Assembly (NCBI GenBank): GCA_947846985.1
Contig: CANTUZ010000026.1
Coordinates: forward strand, 55,844,730-55,908,729
Direction: 5' to 3'
Length of the DNA stretch: 64,000 bases
DNA from: Fratercula arctica
Lineage: Eukaryota > Chordata > Aves > Charadriiformes > Alcidae
Shown one piece after another: positions 59,801-64,000 of the stretch. The notes under the pieces were generated by a model, which did no database searches, had not been told where the DNA came from, and was given only the letters and a program-made list of their open reading frames with translations. Both the position numbers and the translations under genes were made by a program. Every line of letters begins with the position of its first letter. Positions within the stretch are counted from its first letter, which is position 1.

Positions 59801-62800
59801 TAATATTTATAGCCATTTTCAGAAATATGTCTTTGTAGAATGTATATCTGCCTTCTAGCTAAAATAAGAGACTACCAAGTCTGTCAGTTCAGGATGGATT
59901 TTCAAGGGACTGGACAATGTTAGGATGCTTTATAGTTTGAGCCTTAGTTCAGATGGAGCTTACATTTGTCCAAATTCAACAACCTAAGCTATGTATCTAA
60001 GATGGGTGGTAGTTATAGATGAACTATAACATGATAGAATTTTAATATTGCAACTTCATTTCTTTTTCTTTTTTTTTTTTGTTTTGGTTTTTTTTTTGTT
60101 TTTTTAATTGGTTGCATTGAGGTACTGCTTTTATTTATTGCCACGCAATTGATAAGCTTACTTTTTGTCCCGGATAGAATTGTTCCTGGTTAGGATTTGC
60201 TTCTATTCTCTGACTAGATTCATGACTGGGGAATCGTGTTAATGAATGTGACAGACTCCATCTATGATGATGGCGCAGAGTTTTTAATAATGATGCTTAT
60301 ACTTGAAATAGGTTGACTTGTTTAAAAGATTCTAGTACGTGTGGATATTGTAACTTAACTTTTGTTGTGATGAAACTGTTGAAATTTGCTTTCTTACAAT
60401 TCATTGTGAAACTTTAAGCTGCAGAATTCAAGCCACATAAAGGAATTAAACACCAGTATTTTGGCATCCGTATTTCTTGGCTGTCCTTGAAAGTTTTACC
60501 CTTTCAATTCTATCTATAGAATGCTATTGTTGTACGAGATTTAAGATACATTACATGGTTATTTGGAAATTGAGTTGTTATAATTAAAAGTTTACGTTTC
60601 CTTACTTGAAAGTGGAGGTAGAAAGCCAAATTTGCTTCTGTCACTGCCACAAAAATAGAACACATATGTAATACATATAATTGCATATATAATATTTATA
60701 TCTAATATAATATCATATGCTTTTACAACAGTGGACAGGGCTAAATAAAATTTCACCTAGTCTCTTATCTTGGTGTTGCCTAAACTTTCTCATGTTCAAA
60801 AAAAGAAGTTACTAATTTATTGTACTATTATTTGGTTAAGGAAAGATGACTCCTGTAGTATATCTTGGTATTGACTGTTAAAAGTCTCAACTTTAGTAAC
60901 TGTAAATGTTGGGGGGTTTTATGCTTTATATGAGCTGGAGTACATGAAACAAACTGTAAACAATACCTTAAATGCCTATTCTCTTCAATAGTAATTTGTA
61001 ATTTACGCTTTTAACCTAATAAGAAGTTTATGCTTTCCTACAAAATGCAGAAGGCAATGATTTCTTCATCTGTTGGTTGCAATGGTTGCCTGTAATACTT
61101 TGCAGTAAGAAATGCCTCTGTAGTTTAATTTTAAATGGAGTTTAGCAGCAGTTCATAACTCCTTAACTAAAATTTTATAGTTCAAGGTTATGTGAACTTC
61201 TGTTGCAAATCACATCAGAGTTATAAGAGATTTTGTTTTTTCTTTTACATCGCTGTGTTTTAAATGCATACTTTTTATTGTTCTGTAAATTAAGTTCTTT
61301 TAAATTAGGTATTTTCTTCCTAATATAGAACACATGTAGCTTTCCTTCAGATTGGCCTCCCAGCCTCAGTTATATGATAAAACGTGACTGCTTGTTCAGC
61401 TATCTGGGCTCCGAGCAGACTAATTTCCGGGCTGGAGACAGGAGGCTGAGCAGTAACTAATGACTGGCATGATTACAGTATTTAACTTGAGACTTGCTGC
61501 TGGGTTAACAAGAAAGCAGAACCTGTTTGGGAGCTCGTGCTTTACATTCTGATATATACAATGACCTTTTATATTTCCTATCAAAGTCTGTTCTTTTGGT
61601 CAGCTTCTTGCCTTTGATTTGTAAACATACAAGATTCGAGCATTTGATTTTGGCTGTTTTGTTGTGGGTTTTTTTAGGAGAAAAACAGATGTTGAAATTT
61701 TGCTGTTGAATTTTTCCCAGTGAAAAATAATTTAAAAAAAAAACAAAAAAACCACAAACAGATTGATTAAGAGACCTCATCCTCAGTTATACACATAAGA
61801 GCAGTTTTTTTCTAGCATGACCAGTTCCTCTGGTTTCTCAAGACTGTCTGAACAAATGATATTTGTATTACTGCACATGGCCTGTGTATTTTTTCAACTG
61901 ATGATCTGTACACGTGGAAAAGCAATGATGTTTTCTTCCTTCTTTATCATGGGTTAAAGGGAGGAAGAAGTAGTGGGAAAGGAGAATCCTGTCACTGATC
62001 TAAGTTTGCCTTCATCGCTTGTAGGAGGAGGAAGAACAGTGCTCGCTTACTCTGTACATAAATGGCTTATAATGAGAAGCAAAAGGGTTTGGTCTGAGTG
62101 AAAATGCATGGCTTGGGAAGAATATGCTTTTGAAGAAGAGAGGGGGTTTCAGATAAAGCTATCAAGCTTGGCCATGTGAGAAAAGAGGAAAAATGAAGAA
62201 ATATAACAGTTGCATATAGCGTGAGAGCTTCTGGAAGGGGAGCTTTTGGGTTGTTCTCAAGAAGATTGTTGCACCTGGTATTCCCGGTACAAGCGTCTGG
62301 ACACTTTCTCTGACTATCTGAATTTTGGAATTCCTGTCTATCAAAGGAGTTGAGAGCCTGTACCTCATGACAGATGCGGTAAATCACTGACTGGGGCAAC
62401 TGCCTCCCTACAGGCTCTTACTGGGCTGATAGGTAAGACTCTGCATAGATGCAGCCAGGTAGTCAGTAGAAACCCTCCTTGGTGCAAGGCAGCAGTTTTT
62501 ATGCTGATTGTGCAATGCCTACAAGAACTTGGCCCATGCAATTGCAGAGTCCCAGGAGGGACATCAACAGAGCAAGGGAAGAGTCCCTGGGGTTGGAGAA
62601 CAGGATGTTGCAGAGGGCAGTGGAAAAGGTTTGAGTCAGAGGGTGTAACTGAAATAGAGGTTCATTTTGTGGAGTAGGAGACTGTACATTGAACATGATA
62701 CTTGAGATCAGTTACTTTCATCTGACCCTCCCCGATAGGAAAATAATCAGTGATGATCCTAAGTCTAAGGACAATAGAAGAAAAGGAGGAAAAAAGTAAA

Positions 62801-64000
62801 ATGTTTTCTTCAAGATGGGAAGAGGACGAAGAAGCTAATCAACAGCACAGAGAAAGGCGTAGGACGAAGCAGAAAGTATTCTCAGTGAAAGCGTTAGTAG
62901 CGTATAGTAACTGAGGCAAAAGGGGAAAGAACAAAGAAAACAACTTAAGTGGAGCTGTACTGAAGAAACTGATTGACACGTAAGAGTTACAAAGATATTT
63001 TGGGATAATACACATGAATAAAATTAAGTTTATATAGCAAACTGACACAATTTTGTTTAGGGCTCTCTCTATATATTCTCAAATGTATTTTTGTTATAAA
63101 GAAAACATAAAATTCATATTTGGTCTGTAGTGCTGCTGAAGATGCTTGTGTGTGCTTAAGTGACAGTGATTAGGTGTAAATGAAGCAAGGAGGGAATGCA
63201 GTTCTTTAAGAAACTACTCTTTTCCTCTGACAGGTATTCGAAAGTTCTTTTAACTTTGCATGACTTGTCCATATCTGCTGGTGGTAGTGGTAGTACAAGA
63301 AGAAGTGAAAACTTTTTGGGGATGTATTTAGATCTTGTGTATTTGGTCTTACCCCTGGCAGAACTTCTTGCCATGTAGGCTACAGCAGGTTATGTTCAAG
63401 AGGTTTCCTGCCTGCCAGCCGTGGTGTACTGCCGCACGAGCGCTTATAAAAGGACCTGTCCTTTTTCTTAAGTTGCGTAGTTTATTTTATCTGCCCCCCT
63501 ATGATTGTGAACTTTGTTCAGGTGCTTAACAGCAAAAATGCTCTTTTGATCACTGAGCTCTTCTCTTTTTCTAGGAGTTGTGGGAACGTAACTTTTTAAT
63601 TTTGCTGGGTTTTGCTTTATAGTGGCTACTATTAGCCTGAGCTGAAATAGAGGTTCTTTATGTGGGAGAGGACGTGTGTGTGTGTATGTGTAAGTGGGTC
63701 CCGGGTCTGAAGAGCTAACCGGACAAAGGAGGTATTATTACTCTCTTCCCAACCCCCAAGACAGGCTGGGGCACATGAGGGTGTTAGTTGTTGAAGGCTG
63801 AGCAGGGAAGCTTCAGCAGACTTAGCAGTCAACCAAATATCCTGAGTTTCAGTCTGAGGTTTTAACTAGGGAGGTCATCCTGCCTGGTTTATTAAGATGG
63901 TGTAAGACTGTTGAATTTTGCATGTTCTAGGAGTGAGTATAAATTAAAATGCAGGGCATTTTAGGAGAAGGCAGGAAGAGAGGAAGGCAGTAAGATTAAA
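56817..64000 (+). other. FBN2: FBN2 intron 5, incomplete (over 7.1 kb)
   Basis: Opens with GTAAAA and has no recognisable next exon before the window ends; I looked for a cysteine-rich continuation and saw none. It contains a minus-strand CR1 (58078-59375), an interrupted poly-T tract at 60066-60107, an AT-rich stretch near 60660-60720 and a TG run near 63674-63690. The rest is unremarkable intronic sequence. Confidence 0.85.
58078..59375 (-). mobile_element. Old CR1 LINE (about 1.3 kb) in FBN2 intron 5, minus strand
   Basis: On the plus strand it opens with AGAAAGGACCTCCACAGGCC and ATCTAGTCCAAAACC, the reversed CR1 3' UTR. It continues through ACCTGTTCCAGTATTTGACC and the reversed ORF2 C-terminal half. 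On the minus strand the RT core survives as ECTLSKIAGDTKFGA, equivalent to [15 protein letters not shown], so the catalytic ADD is changed to AGD. The upstream end near 59.2-59.37 kb includes a remnant of the motif-A region (PVSKAF-like). Many stops and indels make it an old inactive copy, antisense to FBN2. Confidence 0.9.

Noticed and set aside
1..64000. CRISPR arrays, tRNA/rRNA genes, operons, prokaryotic mobile elements
   Set aside because: No spaced direct repeats, cloverleaf genes or prokaryotic gene layout were seen; the window is vertebrate.
56817..64000. FBN2 exon 6
   Set aside because: No cysteine-rich open segment with flanking splice sites and the right phase was found; presumed beyond the window.

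Overview
This is vertebrate, almost certainly avian, nuclear DNA. It is AT-rich intergenic and intronic sequence scattered with CR1 (chicken repeat 1) LINEs of several ages, several of them ending in the typical short CR1 3' tail repeat. It also carries one solo LTR of a kind I recall as common in bird genomes, and a TOPORS-like RING gene of a type I recall as multicopy in birds. The species cannot be named from the sequence alone.

Layout. 1-12.1 kb: AT-rich intergenic DNA with no supported gene, but one exon-like 84-nt cassette at 6214-6297. 12.1-12.5 kb: CR1 3' end, plus strand. 12.5-20.6 kb: intergenic, with an (AT)n tract. 20,596-21,168: solo LTR, plus strand. 21.2-25.1 kb: intergenic. 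25.1-32.3 kb: a GC-richer repeat cluster, almost all on the minus strand. It holds a CR1 3' fragment, an intact 334-codon RING-finger (TOPORS-like) gene with its own poly(A) signal, TATA-like box and a plausible small leader intron, a nearly full-length CR1 (about 4.3 kb, both ORFs recognisable but broken), and an older CR1 fragment. 32.3-47.4 kb: intergenic, with fossils of old CR1/L3-type LINEs. 47.5-48.9 kb: CpG-rich promoter island. 48,491 to the end: the 5' part of fibrillin-2 (FBN2), plus strand, exons 1-5. Intron 5 runs off the right edge.

The FBN2 part is well determined. The ATG, five exons of 230 (coding), 83, 99, 96 and 96 nt, every GT/AG junction and every codon phase agree. They encode a signal peptide, a furin-type site, the fibrillin unique N-terminal four-cysteine segment and the first three EGF-like domains.

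The RING gene and FBN2 are unrelated in function. FBN2 is an extracellular-matrix microfibril gene. The RING gene is a predicted nuclear E3 ligase of the TOPORS type, sitting inside a retrotransposon-rich block. I found no CRISPR, tRNA, rRNA, operon or other prokaryote-type features. The most unusual items are the intact RING gene with its small spliced leader, the nearly complete CR1 with ORF1 and ORF2 separated by two bases, and possible unannotated exons upstream of FBN2.
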